Notes: generated by a model from the letters alone, not told the origin. Numbered from the stretch's first letter, positions 15,767 through 25,898 are shown. The stretch is 64,000 nt of DNA from Candidatus Streptomyces philanthi (GCA_018114805.1 CP073042.1:5749501-5813500), one strand, 5' to 3'. Program-made: numbers and translations.

Positions 15767-16989
15767 ATAACTCCGTACTGGCGAAGCGCTGGCAGGGCGC
15801 GCTGATGGACAACTACGGGGCCCCGCGCGTGCCGCTGGTGCGCGGCGAGGGCGCCGCGGTGTGGGACGCCGACGGCAAGCGGTACCTGGACCTCGTCGGC
15901 GGCATCGCGGTCAACGCCCTCGGCCACGCCCACCCGGCCGTCGTGCGCGCCGTCTCCGACCAGATCGCCACCCTCGGCCACGTCTCCAACCTCTTCGTCG
16001 CCGAGCCCCCCGTCGCCCTGGCCGAGCACCTGCTGCGCCTCTTCGGCTCCGAGCGGGTGGGCCGCGTCTTCTTCGCCAACTCGGGAGCCGAGGCCGTCGA
16101 GGCCGCCTTCAAGATCGGCCGGCGCACCGGGCGCACCCACATGGTCGCCACCACCGGCGGCTTCCACGGCCGCACCATGGGCGCCCTGGCCCTGACCGGG
16201 CAGCCCGCCAAGCAAGAACCGTTTCTGCCGCTGCCCGGCACGGTCACCCACGTGCCGTACGGGGACGTCGACGCGCTGCGCGCGGCCGTCACCACCGACA
16301 CCGCGCTGGTCATCGTCGAGCCGGTGCAGGGCGAGATGGGCGTGATCGTGCCACCGGCCGGTTACCTGGCCGCGGCCCGCGAGATCACCCGGGCCACCGG
16401 CACCCTGCTGGTGGTGGACGAGGTGCAGACCGGCATCGGCCGCACCGGGCACTGGTTCGCTAGTCGGGCCCAGGGCGTCGAGCCGGACGTCGTCACGCTG
16501 GCCAAGGGGCTCGGCGGCGGCCTGCCGATCGGCGCCACCCTCGCCTTCGGCCCGGCGGCCGAACTGGTCACGCCGGGCCAGCACGGCACCACCTTTGGCG
16601 GTAACCCCGTGGCCTGCGCCGCGGCCCTGGCCGTACTGGAGACCATCGAGGCCGACGGGGTGCTGGACCACATGCGGCGCGTGGGGCGGCGGCTGCGCGA
16701 GGGAATCGAGGCGCTGGACCACCCGGGCATCGCCCAGGTCCGTGGCGCGGGCCTGCTGCTGGGTATCGTGCTGCACGAGCCGCTCGCCCAGCGGGTGCAG
16801 CAGGCGGCTCAGGACGCCGGGTTCCTGGTGAACGCGGTCGCGCCGGAGGTGATCCGGCTCGCGCCGCCGCTCATCGTCACGGCCGAGGAGATCGACACGT
16901 TCCTTGGGGCGCTGCCTGCCGTCCTCGATGGGGTACCCGCGCCGCATGGGGCCAGCGCGCCCGATGGGGAACAACGATCCGGAGACTGA
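15763..16989 (+). CDS. argD: argD, acetylornithine aminotransferase
   Basis: The protein is 408 aa from GTG 15763, overlapping the argB stop by four bases. It is a class-III PLP transaminase that converts N-acetylglutamate semialdehyde to N-acetylornithine. Visible motifs are YLDLVGGIAVNALGHAHP, FFANSGAEAVEAAFKIGR, the PLP-ring aspartate in VVDEVQTGIGRTG, and the Schiff-base lysine in VTLAKGLGGGLPIGA. THFGG-like TFGGNPVACAAALAVLE follows. The length is a little over the family norm because of a Pro/Ala tail. The frame is intact. Confidence 0.95.
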   Translation: MNNSVLAKRWQGALMDNYGAPRVPLVRGEGAAVWDADGKRYLDLVGGIAVNALGHAHPAVVRAVSDQIATLGHVSNLFVAEPPVALAEHLLRLFGSERVGRVFFANSGAEAVEAAFKIGRRTGRTHMVATTGGFHGRTMGALALTGQPAKQEPFLPLPGTVTHVPYGDVDALRAAVTTDTALVIVEPVQGEMGVIVPPAGYLAAAREITRATGTLLVVDEVQTGIGRTGHWFASRAQGVEPDVVTLAKGLGGGLPIGATLAFGPAAELVTPGQHGTTFGGNPVACAAALAVLETIEADGVLDHMRRVGRRLREGIEALDHPGIAQVRGAGLLLGIVLHEPLAQRVQQAAQDAGFLVNAVAPEVIRLAPPLIVTAEEIDTFLGALPAVLDGVPAPHGASAPDGEQRSGD

Positions 16990-16995
16990 CAGACG

Positions 16996-17553
16996 ATGAC
17001 CGAGGCGCAGGACAACGAGGTGAACGGCGGAGAGCAGGCGCCCACCGGGCCGGCCGTGCCGCAGACCCGCACCGCCCGCCACTGCCGGATCGTGGACATC
17101 CTGGGCCGGCACCCGGTCCGCTCGCAGAGCCAGCTCGCCAAGCTGCTCGCCGACGACGGGCTGACCGTCACGCAGGCGACGCTCTCCCGGGACCTGGACG
17201 AGCTGGGTGCGGTGAAGATCCGCAACACCGGCGGTGAGCTGATCTACGCGGTGCCCAGCGAGGGCGGCGACCGTACGCCACGGGCTCCGCTCGGCGAGTC
17301 GGCGAGCGAGGGGCGGATGGCCCGGCTCGCCGGCGAGCTGCTGATCTCGGCGGAGGCGTCGGCCAACCTCGTGGTGCTGCGCACCCCGCCGGGCGCGGCC
17401 CAGTTCCTGGCTTCGGCCATCGACACCGCCGAGGTGCACGACATCATCGGCACCATCGCGGGGGACGACACGCTGCTGCTGATCAGCCGTGACCCGCAGG
17501 GCGGCCAGGCCCTGGCCGACCACCTGATGCGGCTGGCCCAGCGCGCCCGCTGA
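16996..17553 (+). CDS. argR: argR, arginine repressor
   Basis: The protein is 185 aa, starting six bases after argD. The N-terminal winged helix (residues ~27-80) shows SQSQLAKLLADDGLTVTQ and ATLSRDLDELGAVKI, the ArgR DNA-binding signature. The C-terminal oligomerisation and arginine-binding half ends with the core IGTIAGDDTLLLISRD. In this family the hexamer with arginine represses the arg genes. AT-rich boxes upstream of argC and argG are its likely targets. It closes the operon before a strong hairpin. The frame is intact. Confidence 0.95.
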   Translation: MTEAQDNEVNGGEQAPTGPAVPQTRTARHCRIVDILGRHPVRSQSQLAKLLADDGLTVTQATLSRDLDELGAVKIRNTGGELIYAVPSEGGDRTPRAPLGESASEGRMARLAGELLISAEASANLVVLRTPPGAAQFLASAIDTAEVHDIIGTIAGDDTLLLISRDPQGGQALADHLMRLAQRAR

Positions 17554-17565
17554 CCCGCTCGCACC

Positions 17566-17620
17566 CCACGCCACCTGCCCATCGCGCGCCGACGACCGGC
17601 GCGGTGGGCAGGTGGCGTGG
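17566..17620 (+). terminator. strong terminator of the argCJBDR operon
   Basis: CCACGCCACCTGCCCA (17566-17581) pairs perfectly over 16 bp with TGGGCAGGTGGCGTGG (17605-17620). The loop contains a second short GC stem. It starts 13 bases after the argR stop codon. Confidence 0.8.
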
Positions 17621-17798
17621 ACCCGTTGGTGGTTCTCGACACCCCGGGGGCGCCGCGGTAGCGTGATTCCGCTTCTGTACCGGGTCAGCGCATCGGCCAC
17701 CCCCGTGGCCCTACGCGGCGCGCTGTCTTCGCACATGCCTGTCCACACCACCGAGCCCGCACCCGTGCCACGCACACGCGCGGAGCACTGGGGGAGAC

Positions 17799-18372
17799 AT
17801 GCCGGAAGGCGCAGCGTCCGCAGCCCCGTCCCCGCTCGACACGATCCGCACGCTGCACACGCTCGGCCCGCCCGGCCGCCACCAACCTGGAGGCCGCCGC
17901 CCGGCAGTGGCTGGACCGTCGCGGCCTCGCGGACAGCGGCGCCGTCACCCTGCACCCCTCGCTGGAGTCCGCGCTCGACGGTCTGCCGCCCACCGGGGCG
18001 CACGCGCTGGTCGCCTGTGCCGTCTACCCGCGGTTGCGCACCCTCGTCTTCGGCAACCTGCGCACCTGCCGCATGGTCGACAGCTTCCTCATGCCGACCC
18101 ACGAGATGGTGCTCGCCGTCTCGACCGCAGCGCCCGAGAAGCCGCGCACGGTGGCCACCCACCCGGCTCCGGCCGGCCTCGTGCCGCCCTACTGCGCACC
18201 GCGCACCGTGCTGAGCAACGCGCAGGCGGCCATCGACTGCGCCGACGGCCGGGCCGACGCGTGCGTCACCACGGTGGTCGCGGCCCGCGCCCACGGCCTG
18301 CGGGTCGTTCACAGCTTCGGCGCCGTGCCGATGGCCTTCACCGTCCACCAGGTGATCGAGGCCACGCCGTGA
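17799..18372 (+). pseudogene. BacA-like prephenate decarboxylase/dehydratase-family protein (frameshifted as written)
   Basis: The start is ATG 17799 behind GGGGGAGAC. The N-terminus reads TIRTLHTLGPPG. An extra C at ~17875 shifts the frame, which then continues ATNLEAAARQWLDRRGL, ALVACAVYPRLRTLVF, TVATHPAPAGLVP, TVLSNAQAAIDCADGRADAC and VPMAFTVHQ. These blocks align with Bacillus BacA (VSHPSP, VNSTSAAARK, IPMSW). BacA family members decarboxylate prephenate to dihydro-hydroxyphenylpyruvate in bacilysin-type pathways. The stop overlaps the next start (GTGA). It heads a five- or six-gene set with an aminotransferase and exporters. The activity itself is inferred. Confidence 0.65.
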
Positions 18373-19579
18373 GCGCCGCGCCGCATCCGGTCGCCGCCCA
18401 ACTCCTTTCCACTGCGCGGGGGGTTGACCCGCACCCTGATCCCGCGCGTCGACGCCTTCCGCGCGGCGGCAGCGGGATGACGGCACCGTCGCGGCCCCCG
18501 ACGCGCGGGCGCTGCAGGGGCTGGCCGCGCAGGCGGCGAGCTGGTTCGCCGGGCACGGGCGGGAGCACCAGGCCGACGCGCTGCGGGCGGACGTCGCCGA
18601 CTGGCTGGCCGCGGGGTTGGACACCCCGCCGCACTTCGCCCGCTCCCGGGACGCGCTGGTGGTGCCGGCCGACGGCGACTGGGCGGCGTTCCTGGCCCCG
18701 CCCCGGACCACGAACAGCGTGCCGCCGGTGGGCCAGCGGATGGAGTTCTTCCTGGTCCGGCGCGAGGAGCCGCGCGCCCTGGATACGGTGGCTGCGCGCT
18801 ACCCGCACCCGAAGAACACCTCGCAGGCCACCGCGCTGCTCGCCGGCAGCGCGGGCTTCGCCCACGGTAACTGCATCGTCTTCTTCCCGGAGAACGTCGC
18901 CACCCACGACTGGGTCAGCGCGCAGGCGTACACCATCTTCACCTTCAGCAAGTTCCGCAAGATCCACGAGACCTACGCGCTGCCCGCCGCCGAGGCCGTC
19001 CTCACCCCCGAGTCGGTGCCGCGCGCCTCCAGCGGCCTGCGCCCCGAGACCTGCTACCAGGCGCGCTCGCTGTGAGGTTATCTGCACGACTACTTCCACC
19101 ACCAGGGCGCCTGGCCGCTGGACCAGCACCTGGCGGTCAAGATGAACTGGTTCGTGGGCCTCCTCGAAGAACTCAAGGTGGACTGCCAGACCGCGCTGGC
19201 CTGCGACGCTGGCGGCGTACCGCACGCCGACGAGCAGATCGCCATGATCGTCCTTGAGCGGATGTTCCGCTACCCGCTGGCCGACGACGCCGTACGCAAC
19301 TTCGACGCCGGCACCGGGGTCCTGCTCTTCTCCTGGCTGCGCGCGAGCGGCGCCCTCACCGAACGGGGCGAGCGGCTGCACCTGGACCGGCGTCGGCTGC
19401 TGCCGGCGCTGGCGGAACTGGCCTCGGCCATCACCGGGTTGGAGGCGGGCGTGGCGACGCCCGCCGCGTACCGGGCCGAGGCCCGCACGTTCGTACGGCG
19501 GTTCCTGCCGGCCGGTGAAGCGGGCGACCGCTACCGTTTTACCGCGGATCAGCAGATTCTGCGCCGGGCCCACCACTGA
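18369..19579 (+). pseudogene. DUF6421-like protein, frameshifted and with an in-frame TGA
   Basis: The likely start is GTG 18369, overlapping the previous stop. The frame slips in a G run at ~18420 and again near 18470. The main body then reads AAPDARALQGLAAQAASWF, then NSVPPVGQRMEFFLVRREE and GNCIVFFPENVATHDWVSAQ. TGA at 19073-19075 interrupts, and the same frame goes on GYLHDYFHHQGAWPLDQHLA, MNWFVGLLEELKVDC, LERMFRYPLADDAVRNFDAG and GTGVLLFSWLR. The His-rich HDYFHH and later acidic residues suggest a metal site. I match it from memory to DUF6421, a family without known function. It is about 400 aa if the lesions are repaired. Confidence 0.5.
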
Positions 19580-19620
19580 CTCGCCGCCCTTCCGCCGCTC
19601 AGCTTCGCACTGGGAGAGAG

Positions 19621-20079
19621 ATGACTGCTTCGCCCCAGCCGCACCGGGCCACGCTGAGCCGGGAGCACATGGAGACGGCCGTGCGGCGGTACTTCGACGC
19701 CTGCAACGCCGTGGACCGCGACCTGTTCGCGCGGGTCCTGGCCGAGGACGTCGTGCACTACCTCGCGGTCGGCATGGGCGGACCCGTCGTCGGCATCGAC
19801 CCGGTGGTCGAGCGCTGGGGAGCCGGCGTGGCGGCCAACTCCTCCTCCTGGGCCGTGGACGGCGTCTTCGCCGACGAGCACACCCGCACGGTCGTCTGCG
19901 AGTGGACCAGCTTCAAGCCGGGACTTGGCACCGTACTGCGCGGCGTGGAGGTCTACCGCTTCAATGACGCCGGCCTCATCGACGAGGTCCGCATCTACTA
20001 CGCGTCCCGCCGCGACGAGGCTTTCCCCGCCAACGAGTTGGAGGGCTACCCGTACGCCGAGCGGGGGTTCGCCACGTGA
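19621..20079 (+). CDS. SnoaL-like/NTF2-fold protein
   Basis: The protein is 152 aa, starting at ATG 19621 with GGGAGAG upstream. The opening helix REHMETAVRRYFDACNAVDR is followed by DLFARVLAEDVVHYLAVG. The strands VCEWTSFKPGLG and GVEVYRFNDAGLIDEVRIYY are the SnoaL/NTF2 pattern found in polyketide cyclases, ketosteroid isomerases and many biosynthetic accessory enzymes. There is no signal or membrane segment. The stop overlaps the start of the aminotransferase gene (GTGA), so the two are translationally coupled. The substrate is unknown; the context suggests an isomerase or cyclase step. Confidence 0.8.
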   Translation: MTASPQPHRATLSREHMETAVRRYFDACNAVDRDLFARVLAEDVVHYLAVGMGGPVVGIDPVVERWGAGVAANSSSWAVDGVFADEHTRTVVCEWTSFKPGLGTVLRGVEVYRFNDAGLIDEVRIYYASRRDEAFPANELEGYPYAERGFAT

Positions 20080-21008
20080 GCGGGGCCGCCCCGGCCGAAC
20101 CCACCGCGCCCCTCACGCCCGCCGAGCCCTTCGACGAGCGCGACGGCGTCATCTGGCTGGACGGCGCATTCGTCCCCTGGCGGGCCGCGCGGTTGCACGT
20201 ACTCAGCCACGGCCTGCACTACGCCACCAGCGTCTTCGAGGGCGAGCGCGTCTACGGCGGCGTGGTGTTCAAGCTCCACGAGCACAGCGAGCGGCTGTGC
20301 GCGTCGGCCCGGGAGCTGGGCTTCGAACTGCCCTGGAGCGCCACGGAACTGGACCGCGCCACCCGCGCCCTGGTGCGCGCCCAGCACCTGCGCGACGCCT
20401 ACGTGCGGCACTGGCCTGGTGCGGCACCGAGACGATGAGCGTCTCACCGCGCGGCGCCCGGGTGCACGTCGCGATCGCGGCCTGGCCCTGGCCGCACGTC
20501 TTCGCCCCCGAGGCCCAGCTCCGCGGCGTCCGCCTGGCCACCGCCCGCTGGCGCCGCCCACCCCCGGACACCGCCCCGGTACGGGCCAAGGTCGCCGCCA
20601 CGTACGCCACCGGCGCCCTCGCCCGGCGGGCCGCCGAACGCGCCGGCTACGACGACGCGCTGCTGCTCGACCACCGCGGACTGCTCGCCGAGGCCACCGG
20701 AGTCAACCTCTTCCTCGTCATCGACGGCGCCCTGCACACCCCCGTGCCCGACTGCTTCCTGGACGGCATCACCCGCCGCACCGTCATCGCCGCCGCCGGA
20801 CGCCTCGGCATCCCCGTGCACGGAGCGCCTCATCGCGCCGGCCGAACTCGACCGCGCCAGTGAGGTGTTCCTCACCGGCACCGCGTACGAGGTGCAGCCC
20901 GTCCGCGCGATCGACGACCGCACGTTCCCGGTCGGCGGCCTCGGCGCGACGCTGTCGGGGGACTACCGGGACACGGTGGCCGCCGCTACCGCGAGCGCGG
21001 ACCGGTGA
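20076..21008 (+). pseudogene. class-IV PLP aminotransferase, IlvE-type (frameshifted twice as written)
   Basis: The start is GTG 20076. The fold is clear: LSHGLHYATSVFEGERVYGG, then FKLHEHSERLCASARELGF. It continues in another frame after ~20411 with LAWCGTETMSVSPRGARVHV. The PLP lysine lies in RAKVAATYATG, GYDDALLLDHRGLLAEATGV follows, and DCFLDGITRRTVIAAAGRLG comes next. A second slip at ~20818 leads to RLIAPAELDRASEVFLTGTA, ending at TGA 21006-21008. It is an aminotransferase of the branched-chain type. Beside a BacA-like gene it could transaminate a prephenate-derived keto acid instead of housekeeping substrates. The stop overlaps the azlC start. Confidence 0.75.
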
Positions 21009-21736
21009 GCGCGACCGAGCCCGCGCGGGGCGAGGGCCGGCCGTCGCCGCGCCCACCGGCGCCGACGGTGGACCGGCGCGCCGCCTACCGGGCCGGCGCC
21101 CGGGCGGCGCTCCCCTTCACCGTGGCCATCTTCGCCTTCGGCGTGCTCGCCAACGGCTCGGGCTTCACCGCGCTGGCCGCGACCACCATGTCCGGGCTGG
21201 TTTTCGTGGGCTCGTCCCAGTTCGCCGCCGTGTCCGTGATGGCGGGCGGCGGTGGCTGGGTGGCCGCCGCCGTCGCCGGCACCCTGCTCAACCTGCGCTA
21301 CCTCGTCATGGGCTTCGCCATCCTGCCCGCGCTGCGCGGTGGTCGCGCCCGGCGCGCGGTGGAGGCGCAGTTGGTGATCGAGGATTCCTGGGCCATCGCC
21401 AGCGACGCCGACGGCCGCTTCGACCGGGTGCGCCTGCTCTCCTCCGGCGCCGTGCTCTGGCTCGGCTGGGCGGCCGGCACCCTGGCCGGCGCGCTCGGCC
21501 CGATCACGGCCGTGGACATCACGCGCTACGGCCTGGACGCCGTGTCCCCGGTCCTGTTCTTCCTGCTCCTCGCCCCGCACCTGGGCGAGGCGGGCCAGGC
21601 GCACAGGTCACGGCGGCGTGCCGCGGCCCTCGCGGCCACCGGCAGCGCCCTGGCCCTGACCGCCGTCGGGCTGCCCGACACCGCCATCGCCGCGGCCTGC
21701 CTCATCGCGCTGGTCGCCACCTGGAGGGCCCGATGA
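21005..21736 (+). CDS. azlC: AzlC-family amino-acid exporter subunit
   Basis: The protein is 243 aa from GTG 21005, overlapping the aminotransferase stop. After a ~30-residue Pro-rich N-terminus it has five or more hydrophobic segments. Family-typical pieces include RAALPFTVAIFAFGVLA, SGLVFVGSSQFAAVSVM and GTLLNLRYLVMGF. AzlC with AzlD forms a branched-chain amino acid efflux pair in the inner membrane. The overlap with azlD (ATGA) and coupling to an aminotransferase suggest export of the product of this cassette. The frame is intact. Confidence 0.88.
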   Translation: MSATEPARGEGRPSPRPPAPTVDRRAAYRAGARAALPFTVAIFAFGVLANGSGFTALAATTMSGLVFVGSSQFAAVSVMAGGGGWVAAAVAGTLLNLRYLVMGFAILPALRGGRARRAVEAQLVIEDSWAIASDADGRFDRVRLLSSGAVLWLGWAAGTLAGALGPITAVDITRYGLDAVSPVLFFLLLAPHLGEAGQAHRSRRRAAALAATGSALALTAVGLPDTAIAAACLIALVATWRAR

Positions 21737-22050
21737 CCGACCCGACCTGGCTCGTCCTGGGCGCCCTGGTGGCGACGACGTTCCTGCTCAAGGGCGCGAG
21801 CGCGCTGGTCATGGGGGACAGGGCGCTGCCCACCTGGTTCCCCCGCTTCGTGGAGTACCTGACGCCGACCCTGCTCGCCGTACTGGTCGTCACCCAACTC
21901 CTCGGCGCCCCAGGCGGCGACGGCCTCCCCCTCGACGCCCGGGTCACCGGCTTCGCCGCCGCCCTGGTCGCCTGGCGGCTCAGGGCCCCGGTGCCGCTGG
22001 TCATCCTCGTCGCTGCGGCGGCCACGGCCGTCGCCCGGGCCCTGGCCTAG
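21733..22050 (+). CDS. azlD: AzlD-family exporter subunit
   Basis: The protein is 105 aa from ATG 21733, overlapping the azlC stop by four bases. It has three to four hydrophobic helices: TWLVLGALVATTFLLKG, YLTPTLLAVLVVTQLLG and the C-terminal VPLVILVAAAATAVA. The conserved start-of-domain pattern with FVEYLTPTLLAVLV fits AzlD. It is the obligatory small partner of AzlC. It ends the plus-strand cassette and converges on the regulator gene ending at 22113. Confidence 0.85.
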   Translation: MTDPTWLVLGALVATTFLLKGASALVMGDRALPTWFPRFVEYLTPTLLAVLVVTQLLGAPGGDGLPLDARVTGFAAALVAWRLRAPVPLVILVAAAATAVARALA

Positions 22051-22112
22051 CGCCGCGGGGACCGGCCCGGCCCGTCCGGCGCGCAGGTCCTGGCGCTGGG
22101 CCAGGGCCCAGC

Positions 22113-25100
22113 TCAGCTCGACTCCGCGTGGGCCGCGCCGGCGCCGGGCTGGCCGGGCGGCACCATCGTCGCGTACACCTCGGCGGCCTCGCGTTGGTAG
22201 CGCTGCGCCGCGCGCGAGTTGCGCCCCTGGAGCAGTTCGCCGGCCAGGTCGAGGGCGCGGGCCAGGCCGGGGCGGCAGCCCGTCTCCCGGTGGATGAGCA
22301 CGGCGTGCTCCACCGCCTCCCGCGCCTTCTCGTGGTGGCGCAACGCCCCGCGCACGGCGGCCAACTCCGTCAGCGCCTCGCCCTCCCCCACGCGCAGCCC
22401 CACCTGCCGTGCCACGGTCAGCGCGATGTGCGCGTGGGACATGGCCTCGCGGTAGGTGCCCCGGCTCCGGTAGGCGGCGGCGAGACCGGTGCGGGCGGCC
22501 ACCTCGGCGCGGCGGCAGTCGGCCGCGGTCGCCAGGCGCAGCGCCTGCTCGTGCCGGTCGATCGCGCCGGCAACGTCGTCCATGGTCAGCAGCGCCGCGC
22601 CCAGGGTGTTGAGCGCGTCGGCCTCGACCAGCCTGCGGTGCGTGCGCTGCGTGGTGTGCAGGGCGTCCGACGCGTGCTTGACCGCCATCCGCGGGTCGCC
22701 CGCGTCCCGGCACAGCAGCGCCAGGCAGCACAGCACGCCCTCGCCGGCGTACGTGGACGGCAGCCCGTCGGCCCTGCAGTATCCGGCACCCAGGCCGTGC
22801 AGCGTGGCGCCGAGCCCCCACAGCGGCAGCAGCGCGGCGTGCGGATCGCTGGAGCGCTGGCCCAGGCCGTGCCCCTCGGAGAAGTACGCGTGCGCCCGCG
22901 CGTAGTGGCCCCGGTCCAGGCAGGCGAAGCCGAGCAGGGCCAGCGCCCAGATCTCCCCGGCCGGCTCTGCCACCGCGCGGTAGACCTCGAGCGCCCGCAG
23001 CCCGTGCTGGTGCGCGGCGTCCAACTCGCCCCGCTCCCGGCTGGAGGCGGCGAGCCCGAGCAGCGCCCCGCCCTTCTCGGCCAGCAGCCCGGCCTCCTCG
23101 TACAACCGCTCGGCCTGCGCACTGTGCCACAGCGCCGCCTCGTGCTGGGCCAGTTCCCAGTGCACGTAGCCCAGGCTCCAGTGCATGACCGCCCGCCCGT
23201 AGCCGTCCCGGTCGGCGTCGGCGGCGCGCAGCCCGGCGTCGGCGGCCCGCAGCCAGTCCGTGCGCCATCAGGTAGCCGTGCAGGACCAGGGAGATCCGCC
23301 AGGCGATCACGTACGGGCCGTGCTCGGCGGTGTGCTCGACGCAGGCCAGCAGGTTGCCCCGCTCGGTCTCCAACCAGGCCAGGGCCCCGTGCTTGTCCGC
23401 GAACGCCAGTGGCGCCGCCAGCGGGTCGTCGGGCGGGGGCGGTGGCTCGGCGAACCACGAGTAGAACGTCCCGTACAGCCGTTGGTCGGCGGTGGCCAGG
23501 TACCAGGTGAACAGCCGTCCGGTGGCGGCCTCGCGCTCCTTGAGGTCGGCGGTGCCGAGCGCCTTCTCCCGGCCGTGCAGCCGCAGCAACTCGTGCAGGT
23601 GGAAACGGCCGGGGCGGAAGGACTCCAGCAGGCTCCTGGCGCACAGCCGGTCCAGCCGCCGGCCGACCTCCCGTTCCGGCAGCCCGGCCAGCACGGCCGC
23701 GGCGCGGGTGGAGAACTCGGCGCCCGGCATCAGGCCCAGGAGTCGGAACAGCCGCTGGTCCGCCTCGGGCAGCGCCTAGTACGACAGGTCGAACGGGGCC
23801 CGTACCGCCGTCTCCCACTCCTCGCCCGTGGACAGCTCCGCCAGCCGGTCGCCCTCGCGCAGGTCAGCGGCCAGTTCGGCGACGCCGCGCCCCCGGCTGC
23901 CCAGCAGGTTGGCCGCGGCGATGCGCACGGCCAGCGGCAGGTGGCCGCAGAGCCGGGTCACCTCGGCTGCGGCCTCGGGCTCCTCGCGCACCCGCTCCCA
24001 GCCGATGACGCGGGCCAGCAGCGCGAGCTACTCCTCCTCCTGGAAGGCGCCGAGGTCGATGTGGTGCGCGTCGTGGAAGGCGGTCAGGCCGCGCAGGTCG
24101 TTGCGGCTGGTGACCACGACGCAGCAGGTGGGAGAAGCGGGCAGCAGCGGCCGGACCTGCTCCAGGGCGGCGGCGTCGTCCAGCAGTACCAGGACCCGCT
24201 TCCCGGCCAGCAGCGACCGGTACAGCGCGCCCTTCTCGTCCGGCTGCTCCGGCAGGTGCCCCGGCGGCACCCCCAGGGCGCGCAACAACTGGCCCAGCGC
24301 CTCGTCGGGCGCCAGTGGCGCGCCCGGGGCGTAGCCGCGCAGGCTCAGGTAGAGCTGTCCGTCGGGGAACTGGTCGGCTACCCGGTGCATCCAGTGCACG
24401 GCCAGCGCCGTCTTGCCTACACCGGCCATCCCGGAGACCGAGGAGATCACCAGCGTCTGGTCGGCCGCCTGGGCCCGTACCGCGAGTTGGGCGTCCAACT
24501 CGCGCAGCCGCTCCGCGCGCCCGGTGAAACCCGCCACGTCGAGGGGGAGTTGGCGTGGTACGGGCGCCGGCGCGACCGGGGCCGCGGGCTCCACGGCCGG
24601 TTCCGCCACGGGCCCGGGGGCGGGTTCCGCCGCCGCGTCGAGGTCGAGCGCCGGGTCCGCGTTCAGCACCTGCTGGTGGAGTTCGCGCAGTGCCCGGCCC
24701 GGCTGGATGCCCAGTTCCACGTCCAGGACGCACCGCACGTCCCGGTAGGCGGCGAGCGCGTCGGCCTGCCGGCCCGCCCGGTATAGCGCGAGGACGAGTT
24801 GGGCGCGCGGCCGCTCCCGCAGCGGCTGTTCCTCGACCAGCGTGCCGAGCGCGTCGACGGCCTCCTCGTTGCGGCCGAGCGCGAGCAGCCCGTCCACCCG
24901 CTCCTCCCGGGCCACCACCCGCATCTCGGTGAGCCGCTCCGCCTCGGCGAGCGCGAAGCCCCGGTCGCGCACCTCGTCTAGGGGCGGGCCCGACCACAGC
25001 GCCAGCGCCGCGTCCCAGTGCGCGACGGCCCGCGCGGCGTCGCCGTCGGCGAACGCGGCCCGCGCCCGCTGCGCCAGGCGCAGGAACCACAGCGCGTCCA

Positions 25101-25447
25101 CGTCCCGCTCGGCCAGGCGCAGCGCGTAGTTGGTGTTGCTCCGACCGCCCGAACTCACCAGGACGCGAAAGCCGTCCCTTGCCCGCCGCCCGGGCTCCAG
25201 GATGCGCCGCAGGTGCAGGATGTGGGTGCGCAGCGTGGTCACGGCGCTGCCCGGCGCGGCCCCCTACGATCCGCGAGGTGTTCACCGCCCGCCCGCCCGC
25301 GAGCGCGAGGAGGGCGAGCAGCGCGCACTGCTGCGGCCCGAGGCTGACCTCGCGCCCGTCGACGTCGACGCCCACCGGTCCGAGCAGCCGCAGGCGTACC
25401 GTCGCGCTCCCCGCCGTGTTCGCTGCTCCCCCCGGAGGGTGGCTCAC
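22113..25447 (-). pseudogene. AfsR/SARP-type regulator with NB-ARC and TPR domains (two frameshifts and two in-frame TAGs as written)
   Basis: GTG 25447 follows GAGAGGAGCC. Domains in order: an OmpR-type DNA-binding region (VRLRLLGPVGVDVDGREVSL), then LRTHILHLRRILEPG. A bacterial activator domain follows (AVAHWDAALALWSGPPLDEV, RALRELHQQVLNADP), then an NB-ARC ATPase with the P-loop GMAGVGKTALAVHW and VLVLLDDA. The C-terminus is a TPR array. An extra G in a run at ~25262 shifts the DNA-binding part. TAG at 24028-24030 and at 23776-23778 stop the ATPase part, and another shift occurs at ~23262. The repaired length is about 1,110 aa. Such proteins activate secondary-metabolite clusters, and it faces the BacA-like/aminotransferase cassette. 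Confidence 0.75.
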
Positions 25448-25577
25448 CCGGCTCCTCTCCCGTGCCCATCGCCGTGTGTGGGTGGGACGCGGTCTGCGGG
25501 CGCCCCGGTTGCCGCGTACGGCCGCCCACTCGGCGCGCACCGGCCCGACCGGTCGCGCGCCCGGGGGCGGCCGTGCC

Positions 25578-25898
25578 TCAGGCGGGCCCGGCCGCGAAGT
25601 GGTTGATCTTCCCGTCGGTGAGGGTGAACGTCCACGTGGAGGAGAGGTCGCCCCAGATGTCGTTGTGGTAGCGGGCCCGCAGCGACAGCCCGTCCGGCGA
25701 CTCCCACTCGACGTCCATGCTCGGGTGCGAGGTGAAGATCTCCCGCTCGGCCTGCTCGACGAGGTTGTGCTCCTTCTCGTCGTCGGTCATGGACGCGTCG
25801 GGCGTGAGCGTGGCCCACAGGGCGTCGCGGTCGCAGGCGTTGACGGCCGCCACGAAGGCGCGCACCGCCGGCTGGGACAGCGTGTCGTTGAGGCTCAT
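25578..25898 (-). CDS. SnoaL-like/NTF2-fold protein
   Basis: The protein is 106 aa from ATG 25898, with GGAAAGG upstream. The pattern VRAFVAAVNACDRDALWATL followed by TPDASMTDDEKEHNLVEQAE and the closing strand TWTFTLTDGKINHFAAGP fit a minimal SnoaL-like domain. It lies just upstream of the AfsR-type gene on the same strand, 131 bp before its start, so the two could be co-transcribed. It has no signal peptide. The substrate is unknown. Confidence 0.8.
   Translation of the reverse strand: MSLNDTLSQPAVRAFVAAVNACDRDALWATLTPDASMTDDEKEHNLVEQAEREIFTSHPSMDVEWESPDGLSLRARYHNDIWGDLSSTWTFTLTDGKINHFAAGPA

Noticed and set aside
15559..18711. 1,050-codon open frame on the minus strand opposite argB-argD-argR
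   Set aside because: It is the antisense of well-recognised arg genes. Its composition (Gly/Arg/Asp/His-rich) is the usual by-product of high GC at third positions.
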